From Planctomycetota bacterium (GTDB lineage: Bacteria; Planctomycetota; Phycisphaerae; SM23-33): a stretch of DNA of 64,000 nt. Positions 23,042 through 31,664 of this stretch are shown here, piece after piece (the stretch's first letter is position 1; the number at the start of each line of letters is the position of its first letter). Under the pieces are notes generated by a model. It was not told where the DNA came from and searched no databases. It saw only the letters and a program-made list of their open reading frames with translations. The stretch is from positions 25,145 to 89,144 of the forward strand of contig JAKJER010000025.1 of NCBI GenBank assembly GCA_022705325.1. The letters run 5' to 3'. The position numbers and the translations under genes are program-made.

Positions 23042-23803
23042 ATGGCCATGAACGAAAACCTCCTTCGCGAGTTGCTGGAAGGCGTGCGGGACGGACGCGT
23101 CGAGCCGCAGGCGGCGCTGGAGCGGCTGCGCCGCCTGCCGTTCGAGCCCATGGGTTTCGCCAATCTCGACCACCACCGGGCGATCCGTTGCGGGTTCCCC
23201 GAGGTGATCTTCTGTCCGGGCAAGACGGTGGAGCAGGTCCGGACGATCTTCGGGCGACTGGTCGAACAGGGGGGCAACGTGCTGGCCACGCGGGCTGCGC
23301 CGGAGGTGTTCGCGGCCGTCGCGAAGGATCATCCAGCCGCGGAGTACAACGAACTGGCCCGCGCGGTCACGCTGCGACAGGGCGAGCCCTGCGAGCCGAT
23401 GGGGCACATCGCGGTGGTCTCCGCGGGGACGAGCGATCTTCCGGTGGCCGAGGAGGCCCGCGTGACGGCCGAGATCATGGGCCAGCGGGTGACGACGCAT
23501 TACGACGTGGGGGTGGCCGGGCTTCACCGGCTGCTGGCCCGCAGCGAGGCGTTGCAGTCCGCCAACGTGGTCGTGGTGGCCGCGGGCATGGAAGGCGCCC
23601 TGGCCAGCGTGGTGGGGGGGCTGGTGGCCGTCCCGGTCATCGCCGTACCCACGTCCATCGGCTACGGGGCGAGCTTCGGGGGGCTGTCCGCCCTGCTGAC
23701 CATGCTCAATAGCTGCGCCAGCGGCGTGAGCGTGGTGAACATCGACAACGGCTTCGCGGGCGGGTACATCGCGGCGATGATCAATCGTCAGGCCGCCAAG
23801 TAG
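23042..23803 (+). CDS. larB: LarB, nickel-pincer cofactor biosynthesis protein
   Basis: A 253-residue protein of the LarB family. LarB carboxylates and hydrolyses nicotinic acid adenine dinucleotide at the first step of nickel-pincer nucleotide synthesis, the cofactor of LarA-type racemases. The C-terminal half is the PurE-like carboxylase domain (VVSAGTSDLPVAEEA, VGVAGLHRLLA, VVAAGMEGALASVVGGLV). The N-terminal part (ELLEGVRDGRVEPQAALERL) is typical of LarB. The genes for LarA, LarC and LarE are not in the window. ATGs at 23042 and 23048 compete; a TACAGT (23035-23040) makes a leaderless start at 23048 possible. It ends at a strong terminator. Confidence 0.92.
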   Translation: MAMNENLLRELLEGVRDGRVEPQAALERLRRLPFEPMGFANLDHHRAIRCGFPEVIFCPGKTVEQVRTIFGRLVEQGGNVLATRAAPEVFAAVAKDHPAAEYNELARAVTLRQGEPCEPMGHIAVVSAGTSDLPVAEEARVTAEIMGQRVTTHYDVGVAGLHRLLARSEALQSANVVVVAAGMEGALASVVGGLVAVPVIAVPTSIGYGASFGGLSALLTMLNSCASGVSVVNIDNGFAGGYIAAMINRQAAK

Positions 23804-23840
23804 CATCCCTGCGCAACACCGTTTTCGGACGTGATGAAGA

Positions 23841-23871
23841 AGCCCGCGGAAGATCCTCCGCGGGCTTTTTT
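23841..23871 (+). terminator. Rho-independent terminator of larB
   Basis: AGCCCGCGGA and TCCGCGGGCT form a perfect 10-bp stem with a 6-nt loop, followed by six T residues. It lies in the gap between convergent larB and the histidine kinase gene. Confidence 0.95.
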
Positions 23872-23899
23872 CGGTTTGGGGCAAGTCGGGCGGGACGAT

Positions 23900-25033
23900 C
23901 TACAGGCCGCCCTCGTCGGCCGGCAGGGGGAAGAAGATATTGAAACGGGTGCCGTGGCCGCACTCGCTGAGAACGGTGATTCGCCCGCCCAACTCTCGGA
24001 CCAGGCCGTGGACGATGGACAAGCCCAGGCCCGGGTTGGCCTTGTCCCCGCCGGCCAGCAGGCCCTTGGTGGTGAAGAAGGGCTCGAAGACCATGGGCAG
24101 GTACTTCGCTTCGATGCCGCAACCGGTGTCGGCGAAGCCGACAACGATCTCGTTGTCCTGCCGGGCGATGGAGATGTCGATGGTCCCGCCATCGGGCATG
24201 GCTTCTTCGGCATTGGCCAGGAGGTTGCCCAGAACCTGGTGCATGCGGTTGGCCTCGACGGGGAGCACGGGGATGGCCTTGAGATCCAACTGGACGTGGA
24301 TGCGGCGCTGCCCGAGGGGTCGCTCCACCAGGTGTACGAACGTCAGCAGGATCTCGGTGAGGTCGGCCATGTCTTCGCGTTGGCGCCCGGTGTTGGCGAA
24401 GCTGAGCAGCGACTGGGTGATCTTGGAGGCGCGGGCGGCCGCCTCGGCGGTCATCTGGAGAGCCCGCTTCATGGCGATCAGGTCGTTGGAGCTGAGGGCG
24501 AAGTCGACGAAGGTGGCCACGCCGCCCAGGATGTTGTTGAAGTGGTGGGCCACCCCGTTGGCCAGGGTTCCCAGAGAAGCCATCTTCTCGGCCTGCGCCA
24601 GGCGCTGGGCCATCTGCTTCTGGGCGGTCTCGTCGATGACCCAGGCGGCGATGCCGCAGGCCTGGGAGTTCCTGCTGGGAATGGGGGAGAGGACGACCAT
24701 GAGGTCGCGGGCATGATCGTCGGTGCCGGTGAGGCGAACCTCGAACTGGCTGGTCTCGTTTCGCCGGACGGTGCGATGGAGGAGGCGCTGGAGGAGCTTG
24801 CGCCGGTTGGGCGGGACGACGCTGTGGAGGGGCTTGCCCAGCACCTGGTCGGCTGCCGGGCCCAGGAGGGCTTGGGCGGCCTGGTTCCAGAAGACGATGT
24901 TGAAGTGCTCGTCGGTGGCCGCCAGGGCGACCGCGGCGCGATCGCAGAGCACACGATAGAAGTCATCCCAAGGGGGGGTAAGACCCATGGGCCGATCGGG
25001 CTGCGGGTGCAAACTGTCCGTCTGGGGGTTCAA
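23900..25033 (-). CDS. PAS-domain histidine kinase (NtrB-like)
   Basis: A 377-residue cytoplasmic sensor kinase without membrane helices. A PAS domain spans about residues 28-140 (ALAATDEHFNIVFWNQAA), then the dimerisation H-box GVAH163HFNN, the N-box (VLGNLLANAEEAM), G1 (DTGCGI) and G2 (GLGLSIVHGL). The residue after the phospho-accepting H163 is His instead of the usual Glu/Asp. The start is uncertain: TTG at 25033 overlaps the preceding lipoprotein stop (TTGA), ATG at 24988 is the alternative. No response regulator gene is adjacent, so the partner is encoded elsewhere. The signal is probably an intracellular ligand or redox state. Confidence 0.88.
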   Translation of the reverse strand: MNPQTDSLHPQPDRPMGLTPPWDDFYRVLCDRAAVALAATDEHFNIVFWNQAAQALLGPAADQVLGKPLHSVVPPNRRKLLQRLLHRTVRRNETSQFEVRLTGTDDHARDLMVVLSPIPSRNSQACGIAAWVIDETAQKQMAQRLAQAEKMASLGTLANGVAHHFNNILGGVATFVDFALSSNDLIAMKRALQMTAEAAARASKITQSLLSFANTGRQREDMADLTEILLTFVHLVERPLGQRRIHVQLDLKAIPVLPVEANRMHQVLGNLLANAEEAMPDGGTIDISIARQDNEIVVGFADTGCGIEAKYLPMVFEPFFTTKGLLAGGDKANPGLGLSIVHGLVRELGGRITVLSECGHGTRFNIFFPLPADEGGL

Positions 25034-25959
25034 CTGGGATTCTTCGTGCCGCTCAGAAACTCACCCGTATTCTGTCGCACCGGCGCGGCAATAATCTCCG
25101 GTGTCAGAATCAAGATCGTCTCGAACTCGATACCGTCCTTGTCCTTGACCAGGAAGTGATGTCCAACGCTGCTGGGCCGCCTGGATTGCGTGCCCGGGCC
25201 GACGACGACAAAGTCGCTGTTGGGCAGACGCAGTTGAAAGGTCAGGTCATTGAAGCTGAAGAACGTGGGCTTCTCCACCACCAGCATCCGCGACATTTCA
25301 TTGATGATCTTCGGGCTGCGGTGGGTGGAGCGGATCTGCGGCAGGCCCGTCACCAGGATGGTGCTGGGGTCGTCCAGGTCGAACGTGCAACTCAGGGCCA
25401 GCAGGTTGTCCCCGGGCGGGTAGTCGTGTCCGCCCATGCTGCGGTCCTCGAAGTGGATGAACACCGTCTGCACGGGCTGGGCCCGCTTGAGTTCGACGCG
25501 GATAGGGGCGCCCGGGTAGGCCATGGTGATGGTCTGGTCGAGACTTCGACCGGTCAGGCGCTTGAGCACCCGGGCCAGGTCCTGCCAGTTCTCCTTCTTG
25601 CCCGTGCCGATGCGCAGGCCGTTGCGGGCCAGGCCGGCCGAGCGGCCCACGGCGACCGGCTCTTCGTTGAGATAGGCCCACACCTGCTCGGAAGAGCTGA
25701 TGGTGCCCACGGGAGCCTCGATGGCCGTCACCCCCAGCTTCACCAGCAGCACGTATTCTTCTCCCGGCTTGATCTGGGTAGCCGGGACCGCCGCCGGCAG
25801 GCGCGAAGAAGCAGGCTGCGCGGCGGCCGCCGAAGGCGTGGCGGCCGGCAGGGCAGGACGGGTCGTCGAGCTGACGGGGTCTGCGCCGCCGGAACAACCC
25901 GGCAGCCCCAGCCCGCAGGCTCCAGCCATCCACACTACATACGCCAGCCGTCTCGACAT
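25030..25959 (-). CDS. Hypothetical lipoprotein coupled to the histidine kinase
   Basis: A 309-residue predicted lipoprotein (lipobox GLPGC22) with an Ala/Pro/Ser-rich linker (about 24-62) followed by a soluble domain. Its C-terminal part (FLVKDKDGIEFETILILTPEII) reads like the end of a secretin-type or FliO/GspD-like repeat, but I do not recognise a family with confidence. GAGAAAGG precedes the ATG at 25959. Its stop overlaps the kinase start by four bases, suggesting that the two are translated together and that this protein could be an envelope partner or target of the kinase. Confidence 0.65.
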   Translation of the reverse strand: MSRRLAYVVWMAGACGLGLPGCSGGADPVSSTTRPALPAATPSAAAAQPASSRLPAAVPATQIKPGEEYVLLVKLGVTAIEAPVGTISSSEQVWAYLNEEPVAVGRSAGLARNGLRIGTGKKENWQDLARVLKRLTGRSLDQTITMAYPGAPIRVELKRAQPVQTVFIHFEDRSMGGHDYPPGDNLLALSCTFDLDDPSTILVTGLPQIRSTHRSPKIINEMSRMLVVEKPTFFSFNDLTFQLRLPNSDFVVVGPGTQSRRPSSVGHHFLVKDKDGIEFETILILTPEIIAAPVRQNTGEFLSGTKNPS

Positions 25960-26122
25960 TGCCTTTCTCGTGTCTCCTGGATCCCCGAAGAACGTATCCT
26001 ATCGGGGGCGGGCCGGAAATGTCAATCAGAACGGACCGGCGGATTCACCTCTCCAACAGGAGGGCACGGTAGCCGGCCAGCGTGGCCGACTGCCGTGGGT
26101 ACGTGTCGGCCGCATCCGATGC

Positions 26123-28999
26123 TCATTGGCACGACCGGTTGATGGCGGGCGAGGGCTTGGCGCCGGGCATGTCCATGCGGGGGTTGTCGGCCAGCATTTG
26201 TGCGACGGGCTCGAAGGTCTTGAGGATGGCCTGATAGTCGGCGTCGGAGACGTCCTTGAAGACCGCCTGTCCGCAGGCGCCGCTGCCGCCGGCGTCCTTG
26301 GCCAGCGGGGCGGTCAGGAAGCTGTTGAGCCGCGGATTGGTGATCCGCGTCCAGACCGGGCGCGGGAGGTTTCCGCCCGCGTGGCAGCCCTCGCAGCGCC
26401 GCTTGGCCACGTCGGCCAGCGTCTTGTCCAGGGCCTGCGGGTAGATGTGGCGGCAGCCGCGGTTGTTCGGATACGCCGTCTCGCTCGTGCCGTAGTAAGG
26501 CACGTTGAGGTCCATCCAGGCGTAGACGCGGCGCTTGGCGGCGTCGTCCATGCCGGCCAGGCGCGGCTTGCCTTCCTTGTCGGGATGGCCGCTCAGGAGG
26601 ACCTGTCCCAGCTTGCTGGCGGGCGAGCCCCAGGCCCTGGGCGTGATCTGGAGGATGTTCTGCTCCATGCCGTTGTAGCTGGGGATCCAGCTCACGTAGG
26701 GGCTGTCCCATTCGCCCTCTCGCCCCAGCCGCTTGCGCCCGCGGGCGAGGCTCTCGTAGGAGACGTTGAAGAAGTCCGTCTTGTCTCCGCTCAGGTCCAC
26801 CTTGTTGGGCGGGGTTGGGCCGCTGTGACACTTTACGCAGTATTTGTCCAGCACCGGCTGGACGTGGGTCGCGTAGCAGAAGCCCGTCGGTCCGCCCCAC
26901 TCGGGGACCTCCAGCGCCATGGCCTGACCGGCGGTGGCGGCGGGGCGGATGGGGGGCGAGGTCTGCTCCCGCGGCTCGTGGCAGCCGATGCAGCCCTGCA
27001 CCTCGCCCGGCATCAGGTGGGTGAAGCTCCGCATCCGCTGCAGGGCCATGCCGTGCTCGTCCAGGGCCTCGAAGTAGATCGGCACGCCCGCGGGCACCCG
27101 GAAGCAGGCCGAGCCGTCCTCGGCCACCGCCGCGTGGCCCCAGACCTTCTTGCAGGCGTAGGTGGCCCCACAGGAGATGACCGGGAACTGGAAGCCGAAG
27201 GCCCGGCGGCCGACGTCGGCGCGGACGGCCTTCTTCATCTCCTGGACAACGCGAACCTGTTTCACCTGCCCGCGCTGGACGTGCGGCTCCAGCCCGCGGT
27301 AGACGTCCTGGAGGACGACCGTAGCCCACTGTTCCTGGTCGCCGCCCATCCGTTCGGGCAACTGCGAGGCCAGGACGGGCGGGCGCTGGCGGACGCGCAG
27401 CGGCTGGGGACTGTAGAAGCCCAGGCCGCCCTGACCCGCGATTACCGTGGCCTGTTGCTTGCCCGCATAGTCCCGCAGGATCACCGTGCCCTGGCGCGAG
27501 ACCAGGAAGAACTCCTGGTCGATCGGATAGGGGTTCTCGAACGGGCCGCGGACGTGGTTGCCGCTGCCCTTGTCCACCTGCCCGATGTTGATCTCGGGCG
27601 TGAGGTTGACGATGGCTTCCTGCGCGTTGACGCCCAGCGCGGGGTCCAGGATGCCGATGGCCCCGCGGCAGGGGCCGTTGTGGGCCGTCATCGTGCACAG
27701 CACCTTGGTGGTGCCCGGGATGGAGCGCGGCTCGATGAACGTAGCCGGGCTCAGCACGCGGTTGCCGAAGAACACCGACAACTGCGTCCCGTCCGGATTG
27801 AGTGTCCAGAGGCTCTGAATGGGGATGGCCGGGCGGTCGACGTACTCCCACCGCCCGTAGATGATCCGCCCGTTGTCCAGGATGGCGGGGGTGAAGTCGT
27901 TGAGGTAGTTGCCCGAGAGGCGGCGGAAGCCATGCCCGTCGCGCTCGATGCGGCACACCACGCCGACGGGGCTGGTCCAACAGTAGGCAAACTGGGCGTC
28001 GCGGGTGGAGAGAAAGCAGATGGCCCCGTCGGGCAGCCAGCAGCCGTTGTAGTTGTGGTGGGGCCCTTCGGTGATCTGGCGCAGCTCCGTGCCGTCGGCG
28101 TTCACAACGTACAGGTGGTAGGGCAACTCGGGCGTCTTGCGCCAACTGAACAGGATCTCCCTGCCGTCGTACGACACGTCGCAGTCGAGGATCTGGCCCG
28201 TGGGCGAGTCCACGATCTGCTTGAGATCGTTGCCTTCCGCCTTGATGCTCAGCACATACAGCCCGCCGCCGGGGCCGAAGCCCTCATTGTGCTGGGTGTA
28301 CACGTGCGTGGGGTTGATCGCGCGGCGGTGGATGAGCACCAGCTTGTCGAAGCCCAGCCGCCCGGCTGCGATCATCGCCTTCAGCTCGGGCGTCTCGGGG
28401 ATGACCGGCGGGGGCGCGGCCACGGCATCGGTGGTGCCCGCGTGCAGCGGGATGAACTTGGCCAGGGCGGCTGGATCGGCCGGCTGGGAGAAGATCTGCA
28501 CCTCCGCTGCGCCCGGGTTGAAGCCGCCGTAAGAGCTGGTGAACTTGATGCGAAGGGTCCGGGCCTTGCTGCCGACGGGCAGCTTGATCGGCTGGGGGCC
28601 GAAGCCCATCTTCAACTCGCCCCTGGCGGCGGGGGCGGAGGCGGCGTCCAGGTAGACCTCGTAGCCCTTCCAGCATTCCTCGGCGTACCAGCCGACGCGC
28701 CCCCAGTAGTGGATCTCGGCCAGGGGGATCTCGACGGGCCAGGTGAAGGCCAACTCCGCGCCGTTGCGGTTGGTGTCGCCCTTGACGCACCAGGCGGCGC
28801 CGACGTCCTGCGCCTGGCTGCCCGGGCCGGGGATCTTGCCGTCGGCGACGTTGCGGGCGCCGTAGTTCTTGGGATGGTACTCGGAGTTGGCCGTGACCGT
28901 GGCCTTGGGGGCAAGGTTCTCGGGCAGCTTGGGGGCGGCCCGGAGGACGGTTGCCAAGGCGAGCAGGCACAGCCCGACGGGCGCGAAACGGTTCATCAT
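26123..28999 (-). CDS. HzsA-related exported protein with three CxxCH motifs
   Basis: A 958-residue exported protein. After the signal peptide (MMNRFAPVGLCLLALATVLRA) comes a discoidin-like sugar-binding domain (about residues 30-170, IHYWGRVGWYAEECWKGY), then a propeller with HzsA-type repeats (GCWLPDGAICFLSTRD, DNGRIIYGRWEYVDRP). Haem-attachment motifs occur at about residues 669 (CIGCHEP), 721 (CVKCH) and 869 (CEGCH). An AAGGAG precedes the double ATG at 28999/28996, and TATAAT lies at 29039-29034. It is a distant paralogue of the protein at 8424-11663, which has a LamG domain instead. It probably acts in the periplasm or on the cell surface in redox or polysaccharide-linked work; role unproven. 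Confidence 0.85.
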   Translation of the reverse strand: MMNRFAPVGLCLLALATVLRAAPKLPENLAPKATVTANSEYHPKNYGARNVADGKIPGPGSQAQDVGAAWCVKGDTNRNGAELAFTWPVEIPLAEIHYWGRVGWYAEECWKGYEVYLDAASAPAARGELKMGFGPQPIKLPVGSKARTLRIKFTSSYGGFNPGAAEVQIFSQPADPAALAKFIPLHAGTTDAVAAPPPVIPETPELKAMIAAGRLGFDKLVLIHRRAINPTHVYTQHNEGFGPGGGLYVLSIKAEGNDLKQIVDSPTGQILDCDVSYDGREILFSWRKTPELPYHLYVVNADGTELRQITEGPHHNYNGCWLPDGAICFLSTRDAQFAYCWTSPVGVVCRIERDGHGFRRLSGNYLNDFTPAILDNGRIIYGRWEYVDRPAIPIQSLWTLNPDGTQLSVFFGNRVLSPATFIEPRSIPGTTKVLCTMTAHNGPCRGAIGILDPALGVNAQEAIVNLTPEINIGQVDKGSGNHVRGPFENPYPIDQEFFLVSRQGTVILRDYAGKQQATVIAGQGGLGFYSPQPLRVRQRPPVLASQLPERMGGDQEQWATVVLQDVYRGLEPHVQRGQVKQVRVVQEMKKAVRADVGRRAFGFQFPVISCGATYACKKVWGHAAVAEDGSACFRVPAGVPIYFEALDEHGMALQRMRSFTHLMPGEVQGCIGCHEPREQTSPPIRPAATAGQAMALEVPEWGGPTGFCYATHVQPVLDKYCVKCHSGPTPPNKVDLSGDKTDFFNVSYESLARGRKRLGREGEWDSPYVSWIPSYNGMEQNILQITPRAWGSPASKLGQVLLSGHPDKEGKPRLAGMDDAAKRRVYAWMDLNVPYYGTSETAYPNNRGCRHIYPQALDKTLADVAKRRCEGCHAGGNLPRPVWTRITNPRLNSFLTAPLAKDAGGSGACGQAVFKDVSDADYQAILKTFEPVAQMLADNPRMDMPGAKPSPAINRSCQ

Positions 29000-29073
29000 C
29001 AGCGGCTCCTTATCTGCGCAACGAGATGCACACATTATACAGTGTACCAACGTGCGGGCGAGGCGGGGCATTT

Positions 29074-29973
29074 CTACTTGCCCAGGATCGCCAGCAGGGC
29101 TTGTGCCGGCCGGTAGTCGCATACGATGCAGTCCGCCCCGGCCCGCACAAGCCGTTCCCGCTTGGCCGGGTTGAGCCGCCCCGGGTGGACCTCGTCGCTG
29201 GCCACGCCCACCGCCAGCGCCCCGCGCTGGCGGGCCAGGCGGATCTCGACCGGCCCGTCGCCCAGGACGGCCAGCTCCGCCGGCGCCAGCTCATGCTCGC
29301 GGAGGATCGACTCGATCACCGCCTGCTTGGCCTCCACCCGGATGTCGCCGACCGCCCCGTAAATCCGCCCCTCGAACAGGTCCTCGTAGCCCAGCAGGCG
29401 GGCCTCGTCGCGGACGTCCTCCACGTCCGTACCGCTGGCCAGGTAGAGCTTCACGCCTTGCTCCACCAGCAGGCGAAGAAACTCCGCCGCCCCGGGCACC
29501 AGGAACTCCTCCGCCGCTCGGCGACCGGTCCGCACGTCCTCCAGCCGCCCGCGCATCATCGCCGCCAGCTCCCGGGCGTAGATCGCCTTGTAGCCGTGCA
29601 GGTCAAGGACCTCACCGCCCGGCACGAAGCCGAACTCCCGCACCATTTCCGCCAGGGCCTGCATCTGCACGAGCGTCTGGTGGCCGGTCGTTTCCTCGAT
29701 CAATCCTTGCACCCGGCCGCGAACGCGGGCACGCAGGGGCTCGTCCGCGTCGGCGAAACGCGGGCCGAGAATCTCCCGCACCATCATCGTCTCCATCACG
29801 CGTTCCCAGCCCTCGCGAAGGGTGGAGATCGTGCCGTCATGATCGAACAGGGCGTGCGCGATGGGCCCGCCCGAGCCGCGCGGGCGGATGACCTCCACGT
29901 CGGCCGGCGGTCGGACGCCGCTTGGATCGCAGGAGCTGTCAAAAGCGCCGGATGGGTTTGTCTCTGCCGCCAT
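29074..29973 (-). CDS. HAD-superfamily hydrolase
   Basis: A 299-residue phosphatase-like protein. Motif I is FDHDGTIS (nucleophile Asp, then Asp as acid/base), motif II Ser/Thr lies in LYLASGTD, and motif III/IV is LGDGPVEIRLAR. A helical cap spans about residues 55-150, as in phosphoglycolate phosphatase-like enzymes. The ATG at 29973 is 4 nt from the stop of the DUF5010-like gene, so both are read as one unit. The N-terminal 35 residues are non-conserved. It probably dephosphorylates a sugar phosphate; substrate unknown. Confidence 0.85.
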   Translation of the reverse strand: MAAETNPSGAFDSSCDPSGVRPPADVEVIRPRGSGGPIAHALFDHDGTISTLREGWERVMETMMVREILGPRFADADEPLRARVRGRVQGLIEETTGHQTLVQMQALAEMVREFGFVPGGEVLDLHGYKAIYARELAAMMRGRLEDVRTGRRAAEEFLVPGAAEFLRLLVEQGVKLYLASGTDVEDVRDEARLLGYEDLFEGRIYGAVGDIRVEAKQAVIESILREHELAPAELAVLGDGPVEIRLARQRGALAVGVASDEVHPGRLNPAKRERLVRAGADCIVCDYRPAQALLAILGK

Positions 29974-29977
29974 TTCG

Positions 29978-31564
29978 CTACCGCTTGACGCGGACCTCGC
30001 TGATGAGGATCGTCCCGGCCGGGCCGGCCAGGTGAAGGCGAAAGTCGGCCAGGCCGTTCTGACGGCTCAGGAACGCGGGCTTCTTCAAGACGAACCTCGC
30101 CGTTTGCCATTGCCCCGTTCCCGCGGGGCGGACCACGTTGGCGGCCGCCGTGTAGACGCCCCCGTGCGGGCCGGCGGGGTCCATCGCGTCGTACTCCAGG
30201 CGGATGGAGGCCTTGTCCTTGGCGGCAGGGGCGTCGAAGTAGTCCACCTCGACGGTGGCGGTCTCGAAGGGTTTCCACTTGAACGAGTCGTGCAGGCGGA
30301 AATAGAGGTAGTGGCCCATTCCCGTCTCGACGCTGCGGACGCCCTCGCGCCCGCCCTGGGAGGCGGACTCGTACTTTCCGTCGTCCACCTCGCAGACGTG
30401 CAGGCCGTCGTACTTCGGCTGTTTGCCCAGCACGGCCCGCACCTGCGGCGCGTCGTCGTAAGGGCCCTTGGGACGCGGCGGGAGCTTCCCGCTCTTGTAC
30501 GCCTCCACGAACTGGCGGGTCAGCTTGATGTACTGCCGCCCGTACTCGCGGGAGTCGGCGATGTCGGTGGCCTCGTGGAACTCGTTCCACGTCTCCAGGA
30601 ACACGATGGGCTTGGGTTGGCGGAGGACGCGGTACCAGTTGCGGCTGTAGAATGCCCCGTTCTCGCGGTCGGCTTTCAGCGGCAGGCGGCCCGGCACGGC
30701 GGAGTGGTCGTAGCCGGGCCCGAGGCCCGCGACATCGCCCGGGCACTTGTAGCCCAGCGCGCCGCCCCATGCGTAGACGGCGTCGGAGCGGACCTTCCAC
30801 GAGACCTCGCGGACGACGAAGGGCTTCTTGCCGCCGAAGTCCTTCGCGAACGAGGCGTACACCTCGTCGATCGCGGCCTGGTCGTACGCCTTGGCGAAGG
30901 CGGCTGCGTAGAGGAACACGATGGGCCGCTCGTCCAGCAGGGCCCAGTGGCGCGGCGGGATGAGCGAGAAGAAGTCGCGGACGGTCTCGTAGAACCAGCG
31001 CCGGCCGGGCGGCGTGGTCAGGTCCTGCTGCTTGCCGGCGCCGTTGATCTGGAGCGTGCTGGTGTCGTAGAACAGACCGATGGCGGGGGGCTTCTTCCCC
31101 TCGGCCAGCAGGTCCTCGCGGGCCTTGACGAGGGGGGGCAGACCCTCGAAGCTCCAGTACATGCCCTTGCCGGGCGTCCGGTCGGCCGGCGTGCCCCAGT
31201 AGACCGGCAGGAGCACGTCGATGCCCGCGTCGATCATGTCCAGAAGCTGCTGCCTGTGCCAGGCGACGGATCGATAGGAGAACCCATCGAGCGTGCGCGG
31301 GTGCGTGGTCAGGGCGTCGCTGCCGTCGCCGTTGCGGATGTGTTCGGTCCGCCCATTGGTGGCGTCGTACCAGTAGAAGTAGGGCGTCACGACCAGCCGC
31401 CCGTCGGAACCCCCCTTGAAACGCGGACTGTCGACGAAGGCATCGGCCTGGAGGTTCAGGGATGGGCCCGGCACGGCGGGGCCGACTGCCGGCTCGTCCG
31501 CGGGCGACAAGGCGAGCGCCGACGCAAGAACAGCGGCACAACTGATCGCATGAATCGGGTTCAT
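29978..31564 (-). CDS. Exported DUF5010/GH99-like putative glycosidase
   Basis: A 528-residue exported protein with a signal peptide (about residues 1-22). The catalytic-type domain (about 40-390) carries segments seen in DUF5010 and GH71/GH99-like TIM barrels: VTPYFYWYDATNGRTEH, MIDAGIDVLLPVYWG and WNEFHEATDIADSREYG (candidate acids). The C-terminal 130 residues look like a carbohydrate-binding beta-sandwich. It probably cleaves a polysaccharide outside the cytoplasm. It is divergent from the GH28-like gene and followed by the HAD gene. A promoter ends 6 nt before its ATG, so translation may be leaderless. Confidence 0.75.
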   Translation of the reverse strand: MNPIHAISCAAVLASALALSPADEPAVGPAVPGPSLNLQADAFVDSPRFKGGSDGRLVVTPYFYWYDATNGRTEHIRNGDGSDALTTHPRTLDGFSYRSVAWHRQQLLDMIDAGIDVLLPVYWGTPADRTPGKGMYWSFEGLPPLVKAREDLLAEGKKPPAIGLFYDTSTLQINGAGKQQDLTTPPGRRWFYETVRDFFSLIPPRHWALLDERPIVFLYAAAFAKAYDQAAIDEVYASFAKDFGGKKPFVVREVSWKVRSDAVYAWGGALGYKCPGDVAGLGPGYDHSAVPGRLPLKADRENGAFYSRNWYRVLRQPKPIVFLETWNEFHEATDIADSREYGRQYIKLTRQFVEAYKSGKLPPRPKGPYDDAPQVRAVLGKQPKYDGLHVCEVDDGKYESASQGGREGVRSVETGMGHYLYFRLHDSFKWKPFETATVEVDYFDAPAAKDKASIRLEYDAMDPAGPHGGVYTAAANVVRPAGTGQWQTARFVLKKPAFLSRQNGLADFRLHLAGPAGTILISEVRVKR

Positions 31565-31570
31565 CCTTGG

Positions 31571-31598
31571 ATTATCGCAGTCAAACCGGCTGAATCAA
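31571..31598 (-). promoter_or_regulatory. Leaderless-type promoter of the DUF5010-like gene
   Basis: Minus strand -35 TTGATT (31598-31593), 16-bp spacer, -10 GATAAT (31576-31571). The start codon at 31564 follows after 6 nt, so the transcript would begin at or next to the ATG. Confidence 0.6.
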
Positions 31599-31664
31599 GG
31601 CTGTAGGCCCTGGCCCATGCCGCGCCTGCGACAATGCCGCGCGGAATCGCCCGTTCTTATCTGC

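Noticed and set aside
25700..29116. Long plus-strand open frame (about 1140 codons) over the lipoprotein and HzsA-related gene
   Set aside because: Composition follows the GC-skewed third frame of the minus-strand genes, with no recognisable domain.
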